DNA from: Latrodectus hesperus
Taxonomy: Eukaryota > Arthropoda > Arachnida > Araneae > Theridiidae
Length of the DNA: 64,000 nt
Assembly (NCBI GenBank): GCA_037975125.1
Contig: CM075853.1
Location: forward strand, 52,336,958 to 52,400,957
Reading direction: 5' to 3'
The notes under the pieces were generated by a model. The model did not search any database, was not told the DNA's origin, and saw only the letters and a list, made by a program, of their open reading frames with translations. Both the position numbers and the translations under genes were made by a program. Positions 13,203-27,691 of the stretch are shown piece after piece; the first letter of the stretch is position 1, and every line of letters begins with the position of its first letter.

Positions 13203-13960
13203 TTGTTTTATATATAACAACCAATTTTCCACGCGAGAACTTCAACCAGAACCAATAGTTTAAAGCATGGGTTCCCAAAGTGGTCCAGGTGGACCCCCAG
13301 GGGACCATAGGAGACCACGTAGAGGTGAAAAGAAAACAAGAATTCACAAGTTGTAAGTGGGGATCCACGAAAAAGTATCTGGTTTTCATAATAAAGAACA
13401 AATGTCATTTGACTTGGATTTACGTATCAACGTATGCAGATAGCATCATTTACTATGTAGGTACTCAAAGATATTCGAGATTCAGTTCCAACACAGAATT
13501 GAATAGAACAATAGATAATAGTACAAGTGTACACCACATGTTGAGACTTGCAAAGTGCCGCTCGTGACATTAAAACGCCAATCTCATTAAAAATATGACT
13601 ATATGAATTATAGTTGATTTACATTTCAAAGTTCATTGTTGATTTTTTGTCAATTGTTGATTGTTTGTAATAATAAATGTTTATAATTTTGTATTACCAC
13701 AAGAATCATTTTAATAAATAGGATACAAGAAAATGAAATAATTTTTTTTTCTTAACACCCCCAATTTAGGGTGGTATTTTTTTAGGAGTTTTGGGAATAC
13801 ATTAGAAATGCAGCAACAGGGGGTCTACCGAAAATAGTAAAACTTTGAAAGTGGTCCACGAGGAAAAAAAGTTTGGAAACCCATGGTTTAAAGTGTGTGT
13901 TTCGAGCCATTACAAACATCCACGACAGAAGTTTCTAAAGGCACTCCCGAAATAGGGTGT
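13203..13960 (-). mobile_element. Probable family 2 SINE interrupted by a hAT element
   Basis: The segments on either side of the hAT insertion (13203-13265 and 13886 to about 13955) together match the minus-strand family 2 SINE. The left part ends TTTAAAG like the CTTAAAG of copy D. The right part continues TTTCGAGCCATTACAAACAT, corresponding to TTCCGAACCACTACAAACAT in copy D. The tRNA-like head beyond the hAT is poorly conserved. This is the weakest of the family 2 calls and rests on the join across the insertion. Confidence 0.5.
13266..13885. mobile_element. Non-autonomous hAT element with 8-bp target duplication
   Basis: The ends read CATGGGTTCCCAAAGTGGTC and, inverted, TTTGGAAACCCATG, imperfect terminal repeats of the CA-G-GGTTCCCAAA type common in hAT transposons. 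The exact 8-mer gtttaaag flanks both ends (13258-13265 and 13886-13893), and an 8-bp duplication is diagnostic of hAT. Subterminal GGTCCA-type motifs (GGTCCAGGTGGACC left, GTGGTCCACGAGG right) add support. At 620 bp with no transposase-like frame, it must have been mobilised by an enzyme made elsewhere. It is inserted in an apparent family 2 SINE. Confidence 0.85.
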
Positions 13961-14451
13961 TTCGCAAAAAATGGAGGTAATTCAAATGTCGAAAAAAGGA
14001 AATCATAAAATTTCCCGACAAATATCTATGCCTCATTCCTAAATAGTAACAACTAATGCAAATTTGTGATCTTCCATTCCGATCAAAGATAACACTTAGA
14101 AACGATGAATTAAAGCTCTTCCAGATATGAAACCGCATAATCGATAGTCCTTCAACTCAATATTCAAAATTTTTTAAACATCCGTAACAAACTATATCTT
14201 TTTACATCGATAGGCAACTACAAATGAAAAAAACACAGAAATTCCAAAAATATACATGCAGACAGCATTACACAAAGCAGGTAATACCTGTCACTCGCTG
14301 CGCAACAGTAAAATATCATTCAATCTTAGGCATCATTACGCACAAAGTAGTTTGTAGCCATCTTGTGTCAAACACATAAGGTTAGCTTTGATATAAGTTT
14401 TGAAAATTATAGATAAAACAGATCTCAAAAATTTGTTGTAGGCGTCGAGAG
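13961..14451. other. Spacer with a modest GC rise, nothing assigned
   Basis: About 14260-14400 is somewhat less AT-rich (CACTCGCTGCGCAACAG) but has no recognisable feature. Confidence 0.4.

Positions 14452-14541
<90 letters not shown>
14452..14541. repeat. (TA)n array, about 90 bp
   Basis: Uninterrupted TA dinucleotides. Confidence 0.98.
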
Positions 14542-15829
14542 CAATGAAAACTTTAAGGGATAAAAAAATTTTATTTATCCATCGGTCTCTACTGAATTTA
14601 AATTGCGTTACATTGTAGCATCTTAAATATTTAATATGGTATTATAAATTTTAGATTAGTACTATAAATATATCATAGTACTTATTTGTGACAGGACAAT
14701 TTATCCGAAGTGTATTCTGATTCAATCAAATTAATATGGTATAAATCCTAACTGATTATAGCAATGAATCGCTTCTTAGTAAATATTATTTCATTACAAT
14801 TAACAAAATACTTATATTTTTAATTATGACCATTTAAATTTTAAGTATGAGGACAGAAAGGGCCAGTCAGCTTAATTCTTGAATCTAAATACACACACAA
14901 AAACATAAATTTACAAGTTTTAATTAAAAGTTCTCCCTTTAGGGTTAATCAAACTCTAGAATATATAGAATTTAATTAACATAATTTATTTTACATATTT
15001 TGACATCGGAACTCTATTTTTTCTATGTTAAATCTTGATTTTGCAAACTTCCTTATTGTTTCTACGACTTCATAAAAACGAATTCTATTGTATACATGAA
15101 TAAGCTGAAATAGAGAAAAATTATTAGAAAAGAAAAATTTCTTGTCATTTATTACAGTAACTCAGTAAAATGCGAAATGTGTCAGCTTTTATGGAAAACA
15201 AATTGATAAATCAGTTAAAAGTCAATAAAGTTCATTATTAGATTTTTACCCGGCATGAAAAATGAAAATTAATATCTTCTTTCGTGCCTGGTGTAACAAC
15301 ATTATAACAGCATAAAGGGAAAACAAAAAAGTGTTCTATAATTTCAATATAGCAATAGTATTGAGTTTACAATTTTATTGTAGGTGTGCTTTTTATATTA
15401 ACTTCTTATATCATAAATATTTTTCTAAGTCGTGGCTAAATATCTACTCATCAATTCCATTTGATTTATCGCTCTATTTTCACACATAAAGGCTGATTCG
15501 ATTGAGAAATCACCAAACGATTGCAAATATTTATCGCCAAGATGGAAGACGAAGTCAAAAACAATTCAAGACCAAAGCGGAGACCAATCAACTACAAGAT
15601 GAGCTCTTGTGGTCACTAGATTCTAATTATCAATTAAAATAGAATTAATCTTTCTTAAAGAATTGCAGCACTTGAATTTAAATTAAAATTCATATGCAAC
15701 AATCTCTACTAATCAATGTTGGAACATTCCCTGTTATATTATAGGAAGGAACAACGTTTAAAAATCATTCTTTTACTACTTCGCCTTCCGAGAAGTATTT
15801 TTCACGGAATATTAACAGTTGCTCCATCA
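14542..15829. other. AT-rich spacer, no gene seen
   Basis: No open frame, repeat boundary or motif of note. Confidence 0.55.
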
Positions 15830-16050
15830 AACTTAGCATCGCGTTTCGCTTTCAGCAGCAGTTAACGATTCGAATCTCCTCGGACAAAAGATTACACAGG
15901 TTGGTCTTCCGAAGATGCGAGTTAATCCTTCTCTTTTTCTACCTGATTTGGAAAATCTATCACGTAGACCCTCATAAAAAGAGGAAGATGGAAAAACAAA
16001 TAAAAGAAGATCAGCAAGCAGCTCTCGGATCAAAGTGCATTCCACGCGAT
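15830..16050. other. GC-richer island 4
   Basis: Short balanced-composition block with CpGs; a 70-codon minus-strand frame (15833-16045) lies in it but matches no family I know. Candidate non-coding element or exon relic. Confidence 0.3.
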
Positions 16051-17340
16051 TGAATAATTTTCTTTTATTTTATTTTTTATATTATTATTCGTACGAAGAA
16101 AAAAATTCGGTTGAGAAAATACTCCTACTGTAATTCGGTTTAGAATAAAAAACGTAACTCTGCCCCAAGTAGTGTACGCATAAAAAAGTCAGGGATTGAA
16201 CGTATAAGAAGAGTATCTTCTATAAAGTTTTCAATACTTTTTTATTCTTTAGAGCCCTTATTTTTCTGAATGGAGGACTAGGGATTGGCGAAACGATAAA
16301 GTTAAAATCTTTGAAAGATTTTTGAAAAAGAGGGGAAGGGAGTTTATTTAATCCCTGTTTGATTTGTTATGGAGCAATAATATTATATTCAAAACACAAA
16401 AATACTGATTTATCTCTTGGAATTTTGTATGAATATCAAAATCATTATTATTTATAGATGCTTATAAGGAAAAGTATGATAAAGGGAATACCTTTTCAGT
16501 TCCAATAAATCCAGAATTATTATATCAAAAAAGAGAAATTTGAAAATGTTAAAGAATATAATTTATTGGCGATAATACAATAAATATTGTTTGAATATTG
16601 AAAAATGTACTACATAAATACTAAAATATATTTTTAAAATTTTTCATTGAGAAATAATAATAAAATAATTTGTTTTAAATGTTAACTATTAGAAATTATT
16701 AAATTCTTTAAATTATGAAACTAAACCCAATAATCGTATAAAACATTGAAACAGATATTAGTAATAATAAATTTTAAATTTTCTTTTCACACGGAAAACC
16801 ATATCACTATTCTTAGAAAATGAGCTATAAGCAAAAACAAGTGCTCAATATCAAACTGTTTGCTGACTGTTGACTAGTTTAAAAAAAACTAAAGTAGAAT
16901 AACTTGAAAATAAATAGACTAAAATTAGAGAAAACTGACAAGATAGACAAATAGTAACTTTTAAATTTCCTGCAACACAAATGTATAGTTGAGAAAGTTA
17001 ATCTCTTACTTTTCTTATCAATTTCGCAAACATTTTAATCATTTTATTGCATACATATCTCTCTTCGATAATATATTTCATCAGGCTGAAGACGCTAAAT
17101 ACACCAACGCCTGCGAAACTCGTAAAAATAAAGTCAGCATATAAGCTGAGACATTCTTCACGGCCTTCCAAGCCACCCCAGTGGAAGGACATTAAAACTC
17201 CGTCGAACTTTAAGAATGCAAATATTCTTTAAGCATGGTGCAACGATGATCGAACCTTTTACATGTAAATCACGAAAGCGATGAATTTTCCCAACCAAAG
17301 CGGTTGGAATTTGCATCATTATTTTCTTATTTTCAATTAA
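16051..17340. other. AT-rich spacer with a small GC-richer patch
   Basis: About 17030-17230 is less AT-rich and holds antiparallel 61- and 64-codon frames; neither is recognisable. The remainder is featureless. Confidence 0.4.
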
Positions 17341-17444
17341 TATATATATATATATATATTTTAGATTACTTAAAAATAATCATCTAATTAGAAATTAGGA
17401 AGTACATACTTCTGAATGTGTGACCTTAATTTATATAAATAATA

Positions 17445-17517
<73 letters not shown>
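17341..17517. repeat. Two neighbouring (TA)n arrays
   Basis: A short array at 17341-17359 and a longer one at 17448-17517, separated by about 90 bp of AT-rich DNA. Confidence 0.95.
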
Positions 17518-17520
<3 letters not shown>

Positions 17521-17706
17521 GAAAACCTACCCAAAAGTACATAATATTTGCAATATATTTAATGTATCATAAGAGAAATGGAATACATTCCTTTATATTT
17601 AAAATGACATTGATTATAATTTATGCGTAAATTTTACTTAAAAGTGCGGATTTACATATTATTTTAAGAATACGTTTGTGATAAAGAGAAAATTAAATAA
17701 AAATTT

Positions 17707-17708
<2 letters not shown>

Positions 17709-17783
<75 letters not shown>
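17709..17783. repeat. (TA)n array, about 75 bp
   Basis: Uninterrupted TA dinucleotides. Confidence 0.98.
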
Positions 17784-17785
<2 letters not shown>

Positions 17786-18353
17786 AAACTTATTTTCCAC
17801 ATAAATTTGCGATTCCATTCACAGAAATAATTACACTGATATAGAGTAAATATAAACAATACAAACTAAAGATAGAAAGAATTATGCAAGACTGCATAAA
17901 CTACATGAAAACTTTTTATAAAAGCATATATGCCAAACTTCGCTGATTAATTAATAATGTTTATTTTATGTTACATAGTTAAAATAAAAAAAAACTCAGA
18001 AACAAATTTCTAAGTTACAACAAAAATGGAGTTAATTTCCACAAAAAGATTATATCAGCTGAAATAATCATGTATTTGATGACACAGTTAATTGAAAAAT
18101 TAACTAGATATTTTCTAAAAATTTCACTTGTCTATTTTATTAATTAACAAAAAACCTGAAAAATTGTGAGGTAAAATTTACAATTTCTAATAAAATTCCT
18201 TTTTATATCAATTTATTTTTAACATGAATAAAAAAATATAAAAACATATTAAAATTACGAAGAGTTTTATTGTGGTTATAATAATTTGCCATCACAGTAT
18301 AAATAACAGATAGCAGAATGTTGTTAGAAGTATTTTAATATTTACTCTCGAAT
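17784..18353. other. AT-rich spacer, no gene seen
   Basis: Nothing recognisable. Confidence 0.55.
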
Positions 18354-18520
18354 ACTAAGCTGTCAAATAAATGGTTATCACTCTGACTTTCGGTTCAACA
18401 GTTCGTAAGTCGGAATCCTACTTCGCACACAAATGTTGTTTGCATTGGTTCGAAAACAACTTTAAACTTTAGGATCCGGTCTAACTCGTCCTCGAATGGA
18501 AGCGTTGAGCGACAAACAAA
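18354..18520 (+). mobile_element. tRNA-derived SINE, family 2, copy E
   Basis: Head ACTAAGCTGTCAAATAAATG followed by GTTATCACTCTGACTTTCGG and the box B relic GTAAGTCGGAATCCTAC. The body runs to the family tail AGCGTTGAGCGACAAACAAA, almost the same as copy D's tail. Copies E and F share a CTTTCGGTTNAACA segment between the boxes that copy D lacks, suggesting two subfamilies. Heavily diverged, so older than copy D. Confidence 0.7.
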
Positions 18521-18539
18521 TCAATTAATATGAACTTTA

Positions 18540-18720
18540 CATAAATAATAAGTCGTGATCACATGTGTCACGTGAAAGAAACCGGGAAATTCTCGAGCAC
18601 CCTGTAAGACAGATGCGTAAACGTACGTCTATCGTCCATTGTTTAATATTGACAGGAAACAAAATAAGATGCGAATAGCGCTTAGTCACTGCGAAAATTT
18701 AGTCACTAGTGAACCACGGT
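18540..18720. other. GC-richer island 5 with clustered E-box palindromes
   Basis: CpG-containing block with overlapping palindromes GTGATCAC (18555-18562), CACATGTG (18560-18567) and TCACGTGA (18568-18575). The last two are CANNTG E-boxes of the kinds bound by bHLH proteins. Candidate regulatory element; function inferred. Confidence 0.4.
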
Positions 18721-19599
18721 ATTAATTAACAGAATTTAATAAAATGAAAGTTTTTGTACTTCCCAGAACGATACACATGTGTATATTTTAATATAGCTTC
18801 ATGAATATGTTGATATTTGAATTGTCTATTTATTTAGATGTTTCATTTTTAATTAATATTCTATGATACGTAAATTTAAAAAATATATATTTACAAAAAT
18901 ACACACAAACTCAAGCAAATGCTTTTATAAATAAATTAAACTTTATTGAATTCGATAAACAAATAAAGCCAGATTTATTTAATAATAAATATTAAATACT
19001 CTAAAATATGATGCGAAATAAAATGCGTCGCTTGATTTATCATGAAAAATGTTGGAACATTTTAGTTTTAAAATACAACCTACTGATATTATTAACAAAA
19101 TAAATCTAGGATAAATGTACTTGTATTAATAACGAATGCACACATAAGAATTAATCTCGAAAATTTTGTTGTTTACTTTAATAGCATTGAAAATTGAAAG
19201 TCCCAACACGTTAGAAAACATTAAATATGTACTGAGAGTTAACATTTCTTAATGAATTTCACATGCTGAAATTTTCAAAACATTTTGAATATATTATTAC
19301 TAATGTAAAAAAAAATTACTATTTTAAAATATCATTTTTCAATTTTAGAATATTTCCCAAAAATGTTTAACTTATTGTAACAAAAACTACCAAAATTTAA
19401 AAACAAGTTACCCCTGATGAGAACCGACAATGAAATCAAACTGTCGGTTATTTTTACTGATTGTGTTCCTCTTTTACAAGCTACACAAAAAAATTAAAAG
19501 AAAAAAGTCTCCCATACATAAAGTAAAGCTATTAGAAATAGTTCATTAAGCACATTACTCAATGTATAATCAAGCCAAATAAGTTACATAGCTAATGTG
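18721..19599. other. AT-rich spacer, no gene seen
   Basis: Nothing recognisable. Confidence 0.55.
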
Positions 19600-20045
19600 T
19601 TGGGGGAATGCCGCTATTTAATCCCAATTATCAGAGATACTTCATTGAAAATTTTGCTGCTTTGGCGAGAAATCGCTCTTGGCAGCCTCTCGCCAATGAG
19701 GTTAACAAACGGCCCGTAGCCTGACGGCACTTTCCACGTGATAGTAAATAATGTTTGCAAGTGGAGAAAGGAAGCGCTTACCTTTTGTAGGTGACCTTGA
19801 ACATCGACAATAGCTTGGACAGATGTCCGGCAATAATCCCACAAGCAGAAAGTCCAAGAAACGTCTATTATTTGTCAGCGCTTCGAAAGTAAAATGTATG
19901 GAAGGAGGCTATTGGCTGACTGAGACAACCGACTCTGTGTCCCAGCATGCAGTGCACTGGCGATTCCGTCGCCGTTCAGCAGACCTACTACTTAGCGGAA
20001 GGAGCGATTTCACAGTCAAAGGGGTGGAAAGTACAACGTAACGGA
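19600..20045. other. GC-richer island 6 (candidate enhancer)
   Basis: Balanced-composition block carrying TAATCC (Otx/bicoid-type site, 19619-19624) followed by a GATA site on the other strand (TTATCAG). It also has a 9-bp inverted repeat TTGGCGAGA/TCTCGCCAA (19662-19670 and 19688-19696) and TGACCTTGA at 19792-19800, the complement of the TCAAGGTCA extended nuclear-receptor half-site used by FTZ-F1/ERR-type receptors. Short frames on both strands (19614-19844 minus, 19823-20041 plus) look like by-products of composition. The concentration of motifs supports a regulatory role, but motif matches this short also occur by chance. Confidence 0.4.
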
Positions 20046-21679
20046 GGGGGATGTTTTCTTCTACTCAAAGGATGATTTGCTGGAGATGGATTTTTTTCTT
20101 TAAAAACTCCTGTTTAGAAGCGCCCAATAAAAATTAAATCAAATTGCTAAGACCTTTTTTTTTTTAAGAAATATGCGATACAAAATTTTTATTCTGAAAA
20201 AATTGTATATATTGCATTTCTACTAATTATATTGAATAATAAAATTAAATTAAAATACATTTAATTCAATTATATCACTTTTAAATTAAATTATAGTAAA
20301 TTTTTTGCCAGATACAACAATTAATTTTAATAATTAAATTGATTTTCTCGATGTTATAATACTTTAAGAGATTGTAAGCTATAAACTTATTATTAAGAGA
20401 TTGTAGGCTATAAAAATATTTCAAGCATAGTATCAATATTTCTTGTATGAAGCCAGAGAAAAGATTTTTATTAAAAAAGTGTGATCACCAAATTCATTTC
20501 TATTCTTTCTTGAAATAACTAAAACCAAAAGAACTATAAAATATAATTACCTATTTCTCCTTAAAAATTTTTTAAATTTAAATTAAAAGTATTTTATTAA
20601 AATAAATTTTTAATCACTAGAAGAAATTTATTTATTGCTTTATGAAAAGAGAAAATGTTTAAATACATAATTTGAATTGGAAGCTATTATAAATCCTTTA
20701 CTAGTATAATAGAGTAATCAAACTGCAGCAAATATTTGTTGACTTATTAATTTTTTAATTAGATTATATAGGCTGTACAAATTAAATTTAATTTGAAATC
20801 ATGCCCTGGGAAAGATACGAACTCTGGCACTGTTAATTAAAAGACAAACTTTTCCTCTACTAGCACGGCTAGTTACATGTTGTATAAATACAAACGAGCA
20901 AATTTTATGAAATTTTAAGATAGTTTTTTTTCTGTTATTAGGAATTACCGTTATTTTTAGAAGAGAAACAGTGATATTTAAAAAAATAAAAGTATTTTTC
21001 TGTGGTTTGCCAAATGATTAAAAAGTGCTTGAAAATGTGTGTAAACACTATCATATATCAGGTTGCTTAAATTATATTCTTAAATAAAAACATTCCACAA
21101 GAAAATGCACATAACTCCTTGGCAAACTGGAACTATTCGGATTTTATTTCTGTTTGGGATTTGTTAAGCAGTTTAAATTTGAATAGTGAAAATTCAGATT
21201 TTGAAGGTTCCACGTGATACACAGTTTGTTGTAATGTTGTTTGCAATCTTAATCATATTTTCGTTTGATTAAAGGTATTAATTTTTCACAGTTTAGTATT
21301 CATTATTAAAATAGTTTTTCACGGAAAATTTGTTCTAGTGAACAGCAAGGATCAGGATTTGGAAAAAAATTAGTATATAGAAATTATCAAAAATTGGCAT
21401 GAAAAAACAAAATGGGCATGATTGATTTTAAAACTATTGCATTAATGTATGTATAAATCAGATTATTATTATTATTTTCCTTTTTGGTTTTATTTCTTAT
21501 TTATGTTTTCGGAATTATATACAAAGAATATTCTCATTGATTAAATTATATCAGATCAGATTAGATTAAATTGCTTTAATCGTGATAGTCTGAAAAATTC
21601 AAAATTTTAATTAAAAAATTATGTTTCCAATCGGTTTCTAAATGTGGATTTTAAATTTCTTAACAGAAGAGTTTTTGGT
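20046..21679. other. AT-rich spacer with a possible tRNA-like relic
   Basis: At about 20800-20875, minus strand, TAGCCGTGCTAGTAGAGG and AGAGTTCGTATC are spaced like box A and box B, so a decayed tRNA or SINE head is possible. Nothing else is recognisable. Confidence 0.35.
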
Positions 21680-21821
21680 GTAGTAACTTAAGTCTACTCT
21701 ATAGTTTAAATAGGATGCTGAACCACAACAGACATTCATACTTAAGATTAAAGTGGGATTCTAACGCCTGAAATGTTAAACCGAAAGCCAGATCGCTAAC
21801 CATTCGACTACCAGTTCGGTT
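21680..21821 (-). mobile_element. tRNA-derived SINE, family 2, copy F (3' truncated)
   Basis: Minus strand: AACCGAACTGGTAGTCGAAT, GGTTAGCGATCTGGCTTTCG, GTTAGAATCCCACTTTAATC and a body matching copy D up to about 21680. The family tail GAGCGACAAACAAA is missing, so the copy is truncated or rearranged at its 3' end. Confidence 0.7.
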
Positions 21822-24743
<2,922 letters not shown>

Positions 24744-26313
24744 TATATAAAACTCATGATTGATTTCAGTCAATGTTGAAGAACGAGAATATTTTGAGTT
24801 TCTGCTTTTTGAATTTACATCTGAGAGAATGGTGCTTATGTGATTCATGAGTTTGTGCCTTTTGTGCGGCAAGAATATAGCGCAACACAGCTTTCAGATG
24901 TTAGGTTATTTAGTACACAGTGTTAGGCGTCCATCTTATATGGTAAAACTGCGTTCGAATGGAATTAAAACGGGTTAGGAACAAATATGGAGCCCTCCAA
25001 TTCTGGAAAAAGAGATTTTATGAGTGAGTCAGAAGAGCTAAAGTATCTTCAATTAAAAATATTTCTTATTTGAAGACGAAATTTTTTGAAAACGGGAGCA
25101 TGTTGAAAATACTTTTGTTCATAAATTTTTCGTCCTCTTTTGTTGAATACAATAGAATAAAATAGTTATTTTCTTTTTGATAAATTAGAATCTTAACATA
25201 TTTTTTAAGTAATCATTCATTTAATTTTAAAATTCTTTTGATTTTTATAAAGTCAAAGGATATCTTGTTCTGGGAAGAATCGCTTTTTTTCATTTATAAA
25301 AGAAATTTACTCTTTCTTCCATCAAATAAATTGAACCAATGAATTTCTCCTTTAGTAATTACATGCCCTTAACTGTTATAGTTCATAATCCGACTGATTA
25401 AATAGTATAAAGAAAGAAAATATAAGTGTCAATCACAGTAAAGTGACGACTTGCTGCTTTTGAATTCAATAAAATACACAGTTACAATTGGAATAACTTA
25501 ATCTTATTTGATGTTGTAACGAATTCGCTCATTGTTTGTTAAATGGTAAGAATGGATTATAATATTGCATTTTTGTGATAAAAATTATAAAACATTTTAT
25601 AAATCAGATGATTTTTTAAAAAGTTCGATTTTGGTTTCGTATTTCTGTTCTGTAAATCAAGTTAGTAGTAAAATTTATTTGAAAAATAGTTGGGGATCAC
25701 AAAGTACATATATTTTCATGTTTCAATGAAGTCAGTGCTATGAAAATTACTGATACTGCAACAATTGGTAATTGGAACATTTTATAGGAAAATTAAAAAC
25801 AAAAAAGTTTTCGTAAAATGTTTTACTATTAAGTAACAATTTTTAAAATGAAATTAGAAATAAACATATAAATAGATAAATCATTGGAAATTTTGGAAAA
25901 AAATTTGACTACAGATAAATAGCTTTATACTATTTATATTTTACTGATATAATATAATATGATTTTAAAATACATATAATGTCCATCTAATAAAACAATT
26001 CTGTTTAAATAGTTCTAAAAGAAAATTTTCACACCAAAAATTATCAAATAAACTTCGTTAGAGATTTTGCAACATGTCATAAGATTTCATTATCAGAAAT
26101 GAAAATACTAAATGTCAAAACAAGAAGGAAATCCCTTTCAGCAATTTTATTAAGAGAAATAACACATCGGTTTGAAAGCTATCAGTTAAGAATAATTTAA
26201 AGCATTTCTAAAATCTGCTTCAAAATATGTTGAATATGATGCATATTTTCTCAAAACAAATCGCCTTTCTACGTTCTCGAATAAATCTCTGACCTTATCA
26301 AGAAGAATGATAG
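24744..26313. other. AT-rich spacer, no gene seen
   Basis: Nothing recognisable; the 69-codon minus frame at 24663-24872 overlaps the mariner end and is a shadow. Confidence 0.5.
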
Positions 26314-26695
26314 TGAAAATTTAGTGTATCGCATATATCTTTTAGTTCTGCCGAATGTCTTATTTTACCTTTGAAGTAATTGTTCTCAACTGGTGGTAGT
26401 ATTTTTAACTTTTGTGATGAAAAAATTCATAAATTTAGTAAAAGTATATTATACAACGGGTATTTTGAAATTATATATATATATATATATATATACATAT
26501 CTAATTGAAAAATTTAATAGATGATAAATGAGCTCATCAAGAAATTTCTCTCTCTTTCTAAGTACATAACAAAAATTATTATAGATATTTGTTTTAAAAT
26601 TGCACCTAAGGTGAGGGTTCCAAGTATAAACATTCAATTTTTTAAATAAGTGTTTGAAAATTTAAATTTTGTAGGAAAGTACCCCTGATAAAATT
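26314..26695 (+). repeat. Segmental repeat A, copy 1
   Basis: Starts GAAAATTTAGTGTATCGCAT and ends near GTACCCCTGATAAAATT; aligns over its whole length with 27234-27691. Contains a 23-bp TA run (26472-26494) where copy 2 has a long array. Confidence 0.85.
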
Positions 26696-26699
26696 TCAA

Positions 26700-27233
26700 T
26701 TCTTGTCTTAATAAAAATTAATTCTTGCTGAATAATATCAATATCAGTTTTCAATATTAGATTCAATAAATTTGTAAAAGAAAAAAATTTTTTTATTCAA
26801 ACTATAAAATCCTTAATTTTTTTATTTGTGTACAAAGAGAATTCGTTTCAGTGATAAGAAACTAATATTTTTACAAAAAAGAATTTCTGTAATTTTCAAA
26901 TTTATACAAATAGAATTCACTTTAGTGATAAGAAACTAATATTTTGATTGATTATTATATTTTTTGCATATTTTGATTTGATAATTAACAGCGCTTGATT
27001 TCCGACTGTAATTCCTTTTAAATTTCTCCCTTGCGTTTATGCTGCTCTTTGTTATCCAATAAGTTATGGAATTGCTATGCTTTTATTTTTCGACAATAAT
27101 ATTGATAAAATAAAGCAGATCTTGTTTAGGATCCTCTTTTCATTTATGTTATCTTTCTTAATACTGTAGAATTTGAATAAATATTATTGAATTTGGAAGA
27201 AGCTACAAATCCAATCTTTTTCGTTTTTGCTGC
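26700..27233 (+). repeat. Segmental repeat B, copy 1
   Basis: From TTAATTCTTGCTGAATAATA to AGCTACAAATCCAATCTTTT it aligns with 31218-31706. Both copies contain the same internal 74-bp-period duplication around CAGTGATAAGAAACTAATAT, so that duplication predates the copying. Confidence 0.85.
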
Positions 27234-27691
<458 letters not shown>

